Shown one piece after another: positions 1 to 6,065 of a DNA stretch of 6,590 nucleotides. A model generated the notes under the pieces. The model was not told the DNA's origin. It did no database searches and saw nothing but the letters and a program-made list of their open reading frames with translations. Each line of letters begins with the position of its first letter. Position 1 is the stretch's first letter. The stretch is from NCBI GenBank assembly GCA_022449705.1, contig JAKURS010000053.1, positions 1 to 6,590 of the forward strand. The letters are read 5' to 3'. The stretch is from Candidatus Poseidoniia archaeon (lineage in GTDB: Archaea; Thermoplasmatota; Poseidoniia; MGIII; CG-Epi1). Position numbers and translations under genes: made by a program.

Positions 1-2598
1 GTGGTGGCGCGCAGCTACCTTGGGATGGGCTACTACGGCACCATCACGCCACCGGCGTTGCGGCGCAACCTGCTCGAGAACCCGGGCTGGTACACCGCGT
101 ATACACCCTACCAGCCGGAAATCGCGCAGGGGCGGCTCGAAGCGCTGCTCAACTTCCAGACCATGGTGTGTGACCTGACGGCGATGCAAATCGCCAACGC
201 CTCGCTGCTCGACGAAGCGACCGCCGCCGCCGAAGCGATGGCGATGGCGTGTAACGGTGCTCGTGGCGACCGCGCCACCTTTCTCGTCGCTGCCGACTGC
301 CATCCGCAGACCATCGCCGTCGTGCGAACGCGCGCGGCGCCGCTTGGCCTGCGCATCGTCATCGCGCCACCAGTGGAAATGGAGTTTGACGATGACACCT
401 TCGGCGTGCTGCTGCAGTATCCCGCCACCGACGGCGCCGCCTGCGACTACTCCGGCACGGTCGCCGCCGTGCACAAGGCGGGCGCGCTGGCGGTCGTCGC
501 GACCGACCTGCTGGCGCTCTGCCTGTTGAAGCCGCCGGGCGAATGGGGTGCCGACATTGTCGTCGGCTCGTCGCAGCGCTTTGGTGTGCCGATGGGTTAC
601 GGTGGGCCGCACGCCGCGTTCCTCGCGACGCGTGACACGCTGAAGCGGCGGCTGCCCGGCCGGCTGGTAGGTGTCTCGAAGGACGCCCACGGTGCGCCCG
701 CACTGCGGCTGGCGCTGCAGACGCGCGAGCAGCACATCCGGCGCGACCGCGCGACGAGCAACATCTGCACCGCGCAAGTGCTGCTCGCCGTTACCGCGGC
801 GATGTTCGCGGTCTACCACGGTCCTAGCAAGCTGCGCGCGATTGCCGAGCGGGTGCATCGCCTGGCGGAGACGCTTGCCGCGTCGCTGCGTGCTGCCGGC
901 CTGGCGGTCGCGCACGACCACTACTTCGACACGCTGCGCGTCACCGCGCACGGCGCGCTCGAACGCGCTGTCGGGCAGGGCATCAACCTGCGCGACCTCG
1001 GCGACGGCGACGTCGGTATCGCGCTCGATGAGACCGTCGGCGCCGCCGAGCTGGCGGAGCTGCTGACGGTCTTTGGCGCGGAGCAGGCTGACCCGCACGG
1101 CGATGCCATACCGGGGGCATTGCGGCGCGAATCGCAGTTCCTCGAGCACCGCGTTTTCAACGCTTACCACAGTGAGACTGAGTTCATGCGCTACCTGCAC
1201 CGGCTCGAAACGAAGGACCTCGCGCTGAACACCAGCATGATTCCGCTCGGTTCGTGCACCATGAAGTTGAACGCCACGGCCGAAATGGAGCCGATAAGCT
1301 GGCCCGGCTTCGCAGACCTGCACCCCTACGCGCCAGCGGAGCAGGCGGCCGGCTACCGCCGGCTGTTTGACGACCTCGAGGCGTGGTTCTGTTCCATGAC
1401 CGGCTTCGCCGCCATCTCGCTCCAGCCCAACGCCGGCTCGCAGGGCGAACTGGCAGGGATGCTCGCGATTCGTGACTATCACGCCGCGCGCGGCGAAGGC
1501 GGCCGCGACGCCTGCCTAATTCCCGCCAGTGCGCACGGCACCAACCCCGCCTCGGCAGTGATGGCCGGCATGCATGTCGTCCCGGTCGCGTGCGACGCTG
1601 ACGGCAATATCGACATCGCCGACCTCAAGGCACGTGCGACCGAGTGCGGCGACGGCCTGGCGGCGCTGATGGTCACCTACCCTTCGACGCACGGCGTCTT
1701 TGAAGCGCACATCCGCGAAGTGTGCGACATTGTCCACTCCGCCGGCGGGCAGGTCTACCTCGACGGCGCCAATCTCAACGCGATGGTCGGCCTCTGCCAG
1801 CCGGCCGAGTTCGGCGCCGACGTCTGCCACCTAAACTTGCACAAGACCTTCTGCATCCCGCATGGTGGCGGCGGCCCCGGCATGGGGCCAATTGGTGTCG
1901 CCGAAGACCTCGTGCCGTTCCTTCCGGGTGACCCGCTCTCCGATGGCGCCGCCGGTGGCGGCGCCGTCTCTGCGGCCAACTACGGCAGCCCACTAATCCT
2001 GCCGATAACGTGGGCGTACATCGCGATGATGGGCGCTGCCGGGCTACGCGAAGCGACGCAGGTCGCCATCCTCAACGCCAACTACGTCGCGCAGCGGCTC
2101 GGCGACGCCTACCCCGTGCTCTACACCGGCGCCGGCGGCCGCGTCGCGCACGAGTGCATCCTTGACACGCGGCAGATGCTGGCCGACGCGGGGCTGACCG
2201 TCGACGACGTCGCCAAGCGGCTCATCGATTACGGTTACCACGCACCGACGATGTCGTTCCCGGTCCCGGGGACGCTGATGGTCGAGCCGACCGAGTCCGA
2301 GAGCCGCGCCGAGCTGGATCGCTTCTGCGACGCGATGCTCGCGATTCGTGCCGAGATTGCCGTGGTCGCCGACGGCAAGCTGGCGGCCGCCGACAGCCCG
2401 CTGCGCCATGCGCCGCACACCGCCGCCGCCGCGACCGCCGACGAGTGGGACCGCGCCTATCCGCGCGAGCAGGGCGCGTTCCCCGCCGCGTGGCTGCGTG
2501 ACCACAAGTACTGGCCACCGGTCTGCCGCATCGACCAGCCGTGGGGCGACCGCAACCTCGTCTGCAGCTGCCCCGCCGACTGGGCGGAACGGGACTGA
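1..2598 (+). CDS. gcvP: Glycine dehydrogenase (decarboxylating), P-protein of the glycine cleavage system, 5' partial
   Basis: This is the PLP-dependent P-protein, which decarboxylates glycine and passes the aminomethyl group to the lipoyl arm of H-protein. Only the first ~90 residues are missing compared with the ~957-aa E. coli protein, so the GTG at base 1 is internal and not a start. The visible 865 residues carry the family landmarks: LENPGWYTAYTPYQPE (25-40), SLLDEATAAAEAM (68-80), LGSCTMKLN (416-424), SAHGTNPASA (510-519), DGANLNA (588-594), and HLNLHK with the PLP-binding lysine at K615, followed by a glycine-rich loop (622-629). The C-terminal GDRNLVCSC signature is intact before TGA. 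Both half-domains are present in one chain, the bacterial/eukaryotic layout; many archaea and Gram-positive bacteria split this enzyme into GcvPA and GcvPB. No frameshift is seen. The other gcv genes are not in the window. Identification is certain. Confidence 0.97.
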   Translation: MVARSYLGMGYYGTITPPALRRNLLENPGWYTAYTPYQPEIAQGRLEALLNFQTMVCDLTAMQIANASLLDEATAAAEAMAMACNGARGDRATFLVAADCHPQTIAVVRTRAAPLGLRIVIAPPVEMEFDDDTFGVLLQYPATDGAACDYSGTVAAVHKAGALAVVATDLLALCLLKPPGEWGADIVVGSSQRFGVPMGYGGPHAAFLATRDTLKRRLPGRLVGVSKDAHGAPALRLALQTREQHIRRDRATSNICTAQVLLAVTAAMFAVYHGPSKLRAIAERVHRLAETLAASLRAAGLAVAHDHYFDTLRVTAHGALERAVGQGINLRDLGDGDVGIALDETVGAAELAELLTVFGAEQADPHGDAIPGALRRESQFLEHRVFNAYHSETEFMRYLHRLETKDLALNTSMIPLGSCTMKLNATAEMEPISWPGFADLHPYAPAEQAAGYRRLFDDLEAWFCSMTGFAAISLQPNAGSQGELAGMLAIRDYHAARGEGGRDACLIPASAHGTNPASAVMAGMHVVPVACDADGNIDIADLKARATECGDGLAALMVTYPSTHGVFEAHIREVCDIVHSAGGQVYLDGANLNAMVGLCQPAEFGADVCHLNLHKTFCIPHGGGGPGMGPIGVAEDLVPFLPGDPLSDGAAGGGAVSAANYGSPLILPITWAYIAMMGAAGLREATQVAILNANYVAQRLGDAYPVLYTGAGGRVAHECILDTRQMLADAGLTVDDVAKRLIDYGYHAPTMSFPVPGTLMVEPTESESRAELDRFCDAMLAIRAEIAVVADGKLAAADSPLRHAPHTAAAATADEWDRAYPREQGAFPAAWLRDHKYWPPVCRIDQPWGDRNLVCSCPADWAERD

Positions 2599-2705
2599 AG
2601 CGGCCTATGACTGCCGCCAGTACCAGACGCCGCCGCTCCCGCTGCGCGCCTCCACCGCTGGCCACCGGCCGCAAGCCCCTTATGCGTTGCAGTGCTCCCG
2701 CACCC

Positions 2706-2945
2706 ATGACCCTGCGCATGTATGGCACCGGCTGGTGCGGTGACTGCCATCGCGCGAAAGCGTGGCTCGATGGGGAGAATATTCCGTACGTGTTCCTCGA
2801 TATCGAGAGTGACAATGCGCTGCGCGACCGCGCGGTTGCGCTCAACGACGGCTTCCAGCGCGTGCCGGTGCTGGAGTTTGATGACGGCAGTGTGATGGTC
2901 GAGCCGAGTAACGCGCAATTAGAACAGAAGTTGAAAATCAAGTGA
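2706..2945 (+). CDS. Glutaredoxin/mycoredoxin-like thiol-disulfide oxidoreductase, 79 aa
   Basis: A small thioredoxin-fold redox protein. The N-terminal strand MTLRMYG leads into TGWCGDCHRAK, with the redox pair C11 and C14 in a CGDC motif. A cis-proline loop RVPV (52-55) follows, then the C-terminal DGSVMVEPSNAQLEQKL helix (60-76) typical of mycoredoxin-1/NrdH-like glutaredoxins. Length matches the ~80-aa family. The frame stays open upstream to 2541 with ATGs at 2607 and 2682, but that extension is Arg/Pro-rich and unlike the family, so I take the ATG just before the first beta strand. No good Shine-Dalgarno precedes it. A weak TATA-like CTTATG about 26 nt upstream would fit a leaderless start. 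It lies 107 nt after gcvP and may or may not be co-transcribed. The physiological reductant (mycothiol, glutathione, another thiol or a thioredoxin reductase) cannot be told from sequence. Confidence 0.88.
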   Translation: MTLRMYGTGWCGDCHRAKAWLDGENIPYVFLDIESDNALRDRAVALNDGFQRVPVLEFDDGSVMVEPSNAQLEQKLKIK

Positions 2946-2964
2946 AAAAAACGATAGCCTTTTT
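2945..2964 (+). terminator. Possible archaeal T-run terminator after the glutaredoxin gene
   Basis: A run of seven A (2945-2951) is followed eight bases later by five T (2960-2964), directly after the stop codon in otherwise GC-rich sequence. Archaeal polymerase can terminate at short T-runs on the non-template strand, with or without a hairpin. The A and T runs could also pair weakly. Position between two units with a promoter just downstream supports the call; there is no direct evidence. Confidence 0.45.
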
Positions 2965-2991
2965 ATGGCACAACCTTCGTGCGTCGGCGGG

Positions 2992-3005
2992 CAAATGCTA
3001 TATAT
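2992..3005 (+). promoter_or_regulatory. Archaeal BRE/TATA-type promoter for the PGF-CTERM gene
   Basis: CAAAT (2992-2996) resembles a TFB recognition element and is immediately followed by GCTATATAT with a TATA core at 2999-3005. This is the only clear A/T-rich TATA-like block in the 91-nt intergenic gap. Transcription would be expected about 25 nt downstream (around 3025-3029), giving a very short leader before ATG 3037. A GGAG at 3026-3029, seven bases before the ATG, would lie at or just inside the transcript's 5' end. The start could therefore be led by a short Shine-Dalgarno or be nearly leaderless. Confidence 0.6.
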
Positions 3006-3036
3006 CTCGATAGCACAGTCCCGATGGAGCTAAACG

Positions 3037-3915
3037 ATGTCAACCCCCACCCGCGCCCTGCTGCTGGCCGCCTTGGTACTGGGCAGTTCGCTCTTCATCT
3101 TCAGCCCGCAGGCCGAGGCGCAGACGGCGCCGGTCGCTTTCTCCATGACTTTCGCTGACGCCGCGGTGAAAATGGACGTGCGTCCCGGCGCCTCGGGCGT
3201 CGGCTGCACCGCGATGCTGATAGAGAACCAGGGGATCGCCAACATCGATGTCAATGTTGCCATAACGGGCGGGGGCGTGACCATCTCTCCCTCGACCATT
3301 TCGGTGACCCTCGCCTCGGGCGGCTCGATCACCGTGCCGGTCTGCGCCATCGCCAACGTCCGGGCCGGCTACAAGAACGTGGACGTGCAGGCGACCGGGC
3401 AGGGGTGCGAGACGACGACCTGCCTGAATCCGCAGACCAAGTTTGCCGGCTTCACCGCGCAGATTGAGCAGTATGCGCGGCTCTCCATCCGCGCCGACCA
3501 GCCCTTCCAGCGGGTCGGTCCCGGCAAGGAGTTCCCGCTTTCCTTCACCGTCATCAACTACGGCAATCACATTGACACCATCTTGGTCGAGGTGATCAAC
3601 CAGGAGGCGCTTGAGGACGCTGGCTTCATCGTCGCTCTCTCGCAGCCGCAGGTCGAGATTGACAGCCAGGGCGAGATGCAGATTCCCCTCCAGATCCGCA
3701 CCCCGCGCGGCACTGTCGTCGGCTGGTTCAACGAGTACCACACTGTTATCGTGAAGGCGTCGACGACGCTGGCGGGCGAGACCGAGGCGCGCTCCATTAC
3801 CTCGACCCTGTGGGTGCGCGGCGTCTTCATGCCGGGCTTCGAGACCGCCTTCTCGCTGCTGGCGCTCGCCTTCGTCGCGATGACGCTGGCGCGGGTGAAG
3901 CGCGACGACGAATAG
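3037..3915 (+). CDS. Secreted/surface protein with C-terminal PGF-CTERM sorting signal
   Basis: A 292-aa exported protein of unknown function. Residues 1-29 form a Sec signal peptide: polar/basic MSTPTR, a hydrophobic core to about residue 22, and a likely cleavage after AEA (26-28). The ectodomain (about 30-262) is beta-rich. It looks like two Ig-like or CARDB-like modules (about 35-120 and 145-255), the second with the FTVINYGNHIDTILVEV pattern of archaeal surface-protein repeats. Four ectodomain cysteines (C57, C103, C124, C129) could form two disulfides. The C-terminus is a tripartite sorting signal: PGF at 266-268, a hydrophobic segment (269-284), then basic ARVKR. In PGF-CTERM proteins archaeosortase removes this tail and the protein is lipid-anchored. 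It heads a likely three-gene transcript (26 nt to the Nudix gene) whose third gene is an archaeosortase. I recognise no enzymatic motif, so a structural or binding role is only inference. Confidence 0.87.
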   Translation: MSTPTRALLLAALVLGSSLFIFSPQAEAQTAPVAFSMTFADAAVKMDVRPGASGVGCTAMLIENQGIANIDVNVAITGGGVTISPSTISVTLASGGSITVPVCAIANVRAGYKNVDVQATGQGCETTTCLNPQTKFAGFTAQIEQYARLSIRADQPFQRVGPGKEFPLSFTVINYGNHIDTILVEVINQEALEDAGFIVALSQPQVEIDSQGEMQIPLQIRTPRGTVVGWFNEYHTVIVKASTTLAGETEARSITSTLWVRGVFMPGFETAFSLLALAFVAMTLARVKRDDE

Positions 3916-3941
3916 GCGCTCCGGCGACAGACCTGGCTACG

Positions 3942-4376
3942 ATGAGTAGCGAGATGGGTAGCGACACGGAAACCGGCGAGTTCGCCTGCGGCTTCATCCT
4001 GTTCCGCGGCGACTGCACGCTGCTGCTGCGCCATACCGAGGGGCACTGGGCGCCGCCGAAGGGGCGCGTCGAGCCTGGCGAGGCCGAAATGGAAGCGGCA
4101 CTGCGCGAATTGCGGGAGGAGACCGGGCTGCGCGACATCGCGGTTTTCGAGGGCTTTAGCCACGAAATCGGCTACCTCAAGCGACGTGACGGCGCTGAAA
4201 TCCCGAAGCGTGTTCTCTTCTTCCTCGCCGAATCCCCGTCAGGTGAGGTGCGGCTGAGCGACGAGCACACCGCTTTCGACTGGCTGGAATGGGACGCGGC
4301 GCTCGCGCGCACCACCCATGACACGACGCGCGAAGCTCTTGCTGCAGCGCGCGAGTTCCTGCAGCAGCAGCCTTAA
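3942..4376 (+). CDS. Nudix hydrolase, diadenosine tetraphosphatase (Ap4A hydrolase)-like
   Basis: A 144-aa cytosolic Nudix hydrolase. The 23-residue Nudix box is perfect at residues 41-63, fitting GX5EX7REUXEEXGU with G41, E47, R55-E56 and the metal-binding E59/E60. The preceding HWAPPKGRVEPGE and the following FEGFSHEIGYLKR resemble asymmetrical bis(5'-nucleosyl)-tetraphosphatases (NUDT2-like), which clear Ap4A and related dinucleotides. Substrate assignment in Nudix families from sequence alone is unreliable, so other nucleoside di/polyphosphates are possible. The ATG at 3942 gives the normal family N-terminus; a second ATG at 3954 is a minor alternative. The frame is open back to 3810, but that would overlap the upstream gene by over 100 nt and adds an Arg/Ala-rich sequence unlike the family. 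The gene sits 26 nt after the PGF-CTERM gene and 25 nt before the archaeosortase start, so co-transcription is likely although no functional link is evident. Confidence 0.9.
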   Translation: MSSEMGSDTETGEFACGFILFRGDCTLLLRHTEGHWAPPKGRVEPGEAEMEAALRELREETGLRDIAVFEGFSHEIGYLKRRDGAEIPKRVLFFLAESPSGEVRLSDEHTAFDWLEWDAALARTTHDTTREALAAAREFLQQQP

Positions 4377-4401
4377 TGTCTCCGACGAACGCAGGGGGTG
4401 C

Positions 4402-5208
4402 ATGCAGCCGCTGAACCGCCGCGAGCAGATGCAGGCCCTCCTCGCCGCCATCGGGCTGCTGCTGCTCGGCTTCGCGCTTTTCTACGGCGGCAGCGCGGCG
4501 GCGGTCGCGCTCGCCGCCGCGGCCGGTGCCTTCTGGCTGGCGTTCGGCAACCCCCGCACGGCGACCACCCCTCAGGCGCTGCTCGAGCGCGTCAGTGGTG
4601 TAGCGGCCCACAAGCTGGACCGCGCCGAGAGCTGGCTCTGCGCACAGGTAAGCGCCGAGAAGAAGGGCGATCGCACCCTCGTTGGCGTCGCGTTCAACTT
4701 CATGCTGGTGATGGCAGTGGTGCTGCCGGCTGACCTGCTGTTCCAGCACATGACGCGCGGCGAGAACTCACTGCTGCTTTACCAGAAGTTCCTGACCTGG
4801 TTTGTTTGGGCGGTCGAGAGCGCGTTCGGCATCGCGGTTACCATCGGCGGCAGCAACGGGACGCTGCTGCGGTACGAGGAGATGATTGACCTGGAAATCG
4901 TCAGCGCCTGCACCGGTCTGCACGAAACCCTGTTTCTGGGGCTACTCATCCTCTGCTTCCGTGGTGTGAAGCCGCTGGTGCGCGTGCACTGGGCCGCGTA
5001 CGCCGCTATCTTCATCTTCTTCGAGAACGCGTTGCGTATCATCACCGCCTACCCGCTCATCATGCAGTATGGCTTTACGACCTGGGACAAGGTGCACTAT
5101 TTCTGGTGGCAGACCGGCCAGTACGCGCTCATCATGGCGCTCTTCGTGCTGTGGGTGCTTACCATCGGCGGCCGGCCCGAGAACCGCAGCCGTACCCGCC
5201 CCGCCTAG
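4402..5208 (+). CDS. Archaeosortase/exosortase family membrane transpeptidase
   Basis: A 268-aa polytopic membrane protein with about seven hydrophobic segments (near 12-30, 31-48, 93-114, 126-150, 164-186, 192-220, 233-256) and a soluble loop at about 50-92. The exosortase/archaeosortase signature is visible in order: EIVSACTGL with candidate nucleophile C170, FFENALRI with R212, and DKVHYFWW with H232. This Cys-Arg-His set matches the family's proposed catalytic residues. Such enzymes cut C-terminal sorting signals on the outer face of the membrane and, for ArtA, prepare PGF-CTERM proteins for lipid attachment. A PGF-CTERM protein encoded two genes upstream is the obvious candidate substrate. 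ATG 4402 is chosen because GGGGGTG (4394-4400) lies directly upstream and the hydrophobic N-terminus follows. ATG 4318 would overlap the Nudix gene, and ATG 4429 is a shorter alternative. The family call is firm; the subfamily (ArtA or other) is not determined. Confidence 0.88.
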   Translation: MQPLNRREQMQALLAAIGLLLLGFALFYGGSAAAVALAAAAGAFWLAFGNPRTATTPQALLERVSGVAAHKLDRAESWLCAQVSAEKKGDRTLVGVAFNFMLVMAVVLPADLLFQHMTRGENSLLLYQKFLTWFVWAVESAFGIAVTIGGSNGTLLRYEEMIDLEIVSACTGLHETLFLGLLILCFRGVKPLVRVHWAAYAAIFIFFENALRIITAYPLIMQYGFTTWDKVHYFWWQTGQYALIMALFVLWVLTIGGRPENRSRTRPA

Positions 5209-5217
5209 TCGGGCGGG
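5200..5217. terminator. GC hairpin at the convergent gene ends
   Basis: CCCGCC (5200-5205), a six-base loop (5206-5211) and GGCGGG (5212-5217) form a perfect 6-bp stem. It spans the meeting point of the archaeosortase and ribA genes and contains both stop codons. It could act on transcripts of either strand. However, no T-run follows on either side and such stems are frequent by chance at this G+C content, so a terminator role is only a suggestion. Confidence 0.3.
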
Positions 5218-5801
5218 ATGAGGTGCCCCATCTTCCGCGACTTGGTGCGCAAGTAGTCGCGATTTTCTGCCTTCGGTGTTATAGCATGTGGCTCCCGCCG
5301 CACCGTCAGGCCTGCTTCGCGCAGCGCCTCGACCTTGGCAGGGTTGTTGGTCAGCAGCGCTACCTTGTCCACGCCGAGGGACTTTAGGATGGTGACCGCG
5401 TCTCCATATTGCCGCATCTCGCCGCTGAAACCCAATTTTTCGTTGGCCTCGACCGTGTCAAGGCCGTCGTCCTGCAAGTTGTAGGCGTGGAGCTTGTTCA
5501 CCAGCCCAATGCCGCGCCCCTCCTGCCGCAGGTAGATGATGACACCGCTGCCTACCTCGGCGATCCGCGCCATCGCCAGGTCCAACTGCTCACCGCAGTC
5601 GCAGCGGTCGGAGTGGAACACGTCGCCCGTCAGGCATTCCGAGTGGATGCGTACCAGGAGTTCGCCCTCCATGTTGCCCAGTGCCAGCGCGATATGCTCA
5701 CGGTTGGTCGTCTCGCCAGGAAAGGCAAGGATGCGGAACTCGCCGAAGCGGGTCGGCAATCGCGCCGCCGCCAGCGCATCGTCCTCGCACGCTTCCGCCA
5801 T
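5205..5801 (-). CDS. ribA: GTP cyclohydrolase II
   Basis: A 198-aa enzyme for the first committed step of riboflavin synthesis: GTP to 2,5-diamino-6-ribosylamino-4(3H)-pyrimidinone 5'-phosphate, formate and pyrophosphate. The length is that of stand-alone E. coli RibA (196 aa), with no fused RibB domain. Seen directly: RIHSECLTGD and SDRCDCG with zinc ligands C56, C67 and C69; the GTP-binding LRQEGRGIGL (91-100); Y107; DTVEAN (115-120); LLTNNPAKV (149-157); and the terminal KMGHL. By alignment R130 matches the E. coli nucleophile Arg128, but the proton-acceptor Asp126 is replaced by Glu (E128), a conservative change. The ATG at 5801 has GGGTGG seven bases upstream and gives the expected N-terminus. 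It follows the TusA-like gene by 27 nt, so it is probably the last gene of that operon. Archaea more often use GTP cyclohydrolase III, so this bacterial-type enzyme may have been acquired. Confidence 0.95.
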   Translation of the reverse strand: MAEACEDDALAAARLPTRFGEFRILAFPGETTNREHIALALGNMEGELLVRIHSECLTGDVFHSDRCDCGEQLDLAMARIAEVGSGVIIYLRQEGRGIGLVNKLHAYNLQDDGLDTVEANEKLGFSGEMRQYGDAVTILKSLGVDKVALLTNNPAKVEALREAGLTVRREPHAITPKAENRDYLRTKSRKMGHLIPPD

Positions 5802-5828
5802 CGGCGCGCCACCCGGCGGCCGGTTTTA

Positions 5829-6029
5829 TTACTTGCTCACAACGAGCAGCTTGCGCCCGTCCTTCTTAGAGTCCGAAACCAGTGTGTAGTTGCGTCGCTT
5901 TATGACAGTCAGGATGTCCCGCTTCGCATCCTCCTCATCCCAGCGCACCTGCAGTTCCTCGTCCACTGGGAGCGGCATCAGCGCGCGCAGCAGCGCCATC
6001 ACCGCCTGCGTGCACTGCAATCCACGCAC
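5829..6029 (-). CDS. Small TusA/SirA-like sulfur-carrier protein
   Basis: A 66-aa protein from a GTG start, preceded by GAGGT four bases upstream. It resembles TusA/SirA-type sulfur relay proteins: the N-terminal RGLQCTQAVMALLRAL has the single cysteine and following helix of the family, then LQVRWDEEDAKRDILTVIKRRNY (about 27-49) gives the second strand-helix, and a final strand LLVVSK. TusA proteins accept persulfide sulfur from a cysteine desulfurase for tRNA 2-thiolation or other pathways. The usual CPxP motif is CTQA here, so the cysteine is kept and both prolines are lost. A CTG at 6042-6044 would add MKEVD and restore the conserved Asp before RGL, giving 71 aa; I cannot decide between the starts. 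It lies in the same frame as the upstream Fe-S carrier, just past that gene's TGA. Context with SufU and an A-type carrier supports a sulfur-transfer role; the exact partner is unknown. Confidence 0.72.
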   Translation of the reverse strand: MRGLQCTQAVMALLRALMPLPVDEELQVRWDEEDAKRDILTVIKRRNYTLVSDSKKDGRKLLVVSK

Positions 6030-6065
6030 GTCAACCTCTTTCAGGTTACCGCCCCCGCCTGACCA

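Noticed and set aside
1..3. GTG at the first base as the start of gcvP
   Set aside because: The P-protein family has about 90 more N-terminal residues; this GTG is an internal valine codon at the window edge.
2541..2705. N-terminal extension of the glutaredoxin-like protein, starting inside gcvP or at 2607
   Set aside because: The added residues are Arg/Pro-rich and precede the normal first beta strand; they look like out-of-frame read of gcvP and spacer sequence.
2222..2941. A 239-codon minus-strand reading frame across the gcvP end and the glutaredoxin gene
   Set aside because: It runs antisense to both genes and translates to low-complexity Arg/Ser/Gly-rich sequence without motifs.
3040..3741. 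A 233-codon minus-strand reading frame opposite the PGF-CTERM gene
   Set aside because: The plus-strand protein has a signal peptide and a sorting signal; the antisense product is compositionally biased with no recognisable fold.
3810..3941. Longer Nudix protein starting at ATG 3810
   Set aside because: It would overlap the PGF-CTERM gene by over 100 nt and add an Arg/Ala-rich stretch absent from the family.
4177..4749. A 190-codon minus-strand reading frame spanning the Nudix/archaeosortase junction
   Set aside because: It is antisense to two well-supported genes and shows no family features.
5409..6062. A 217-codon plus-strand reading frame opposite ribA and the TusA-like gene
   Set aside because: It is antisense to two recognisable genes, crosses their boundary, and its translation has no family motif. 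GC-rich codon usage produces such shadows.
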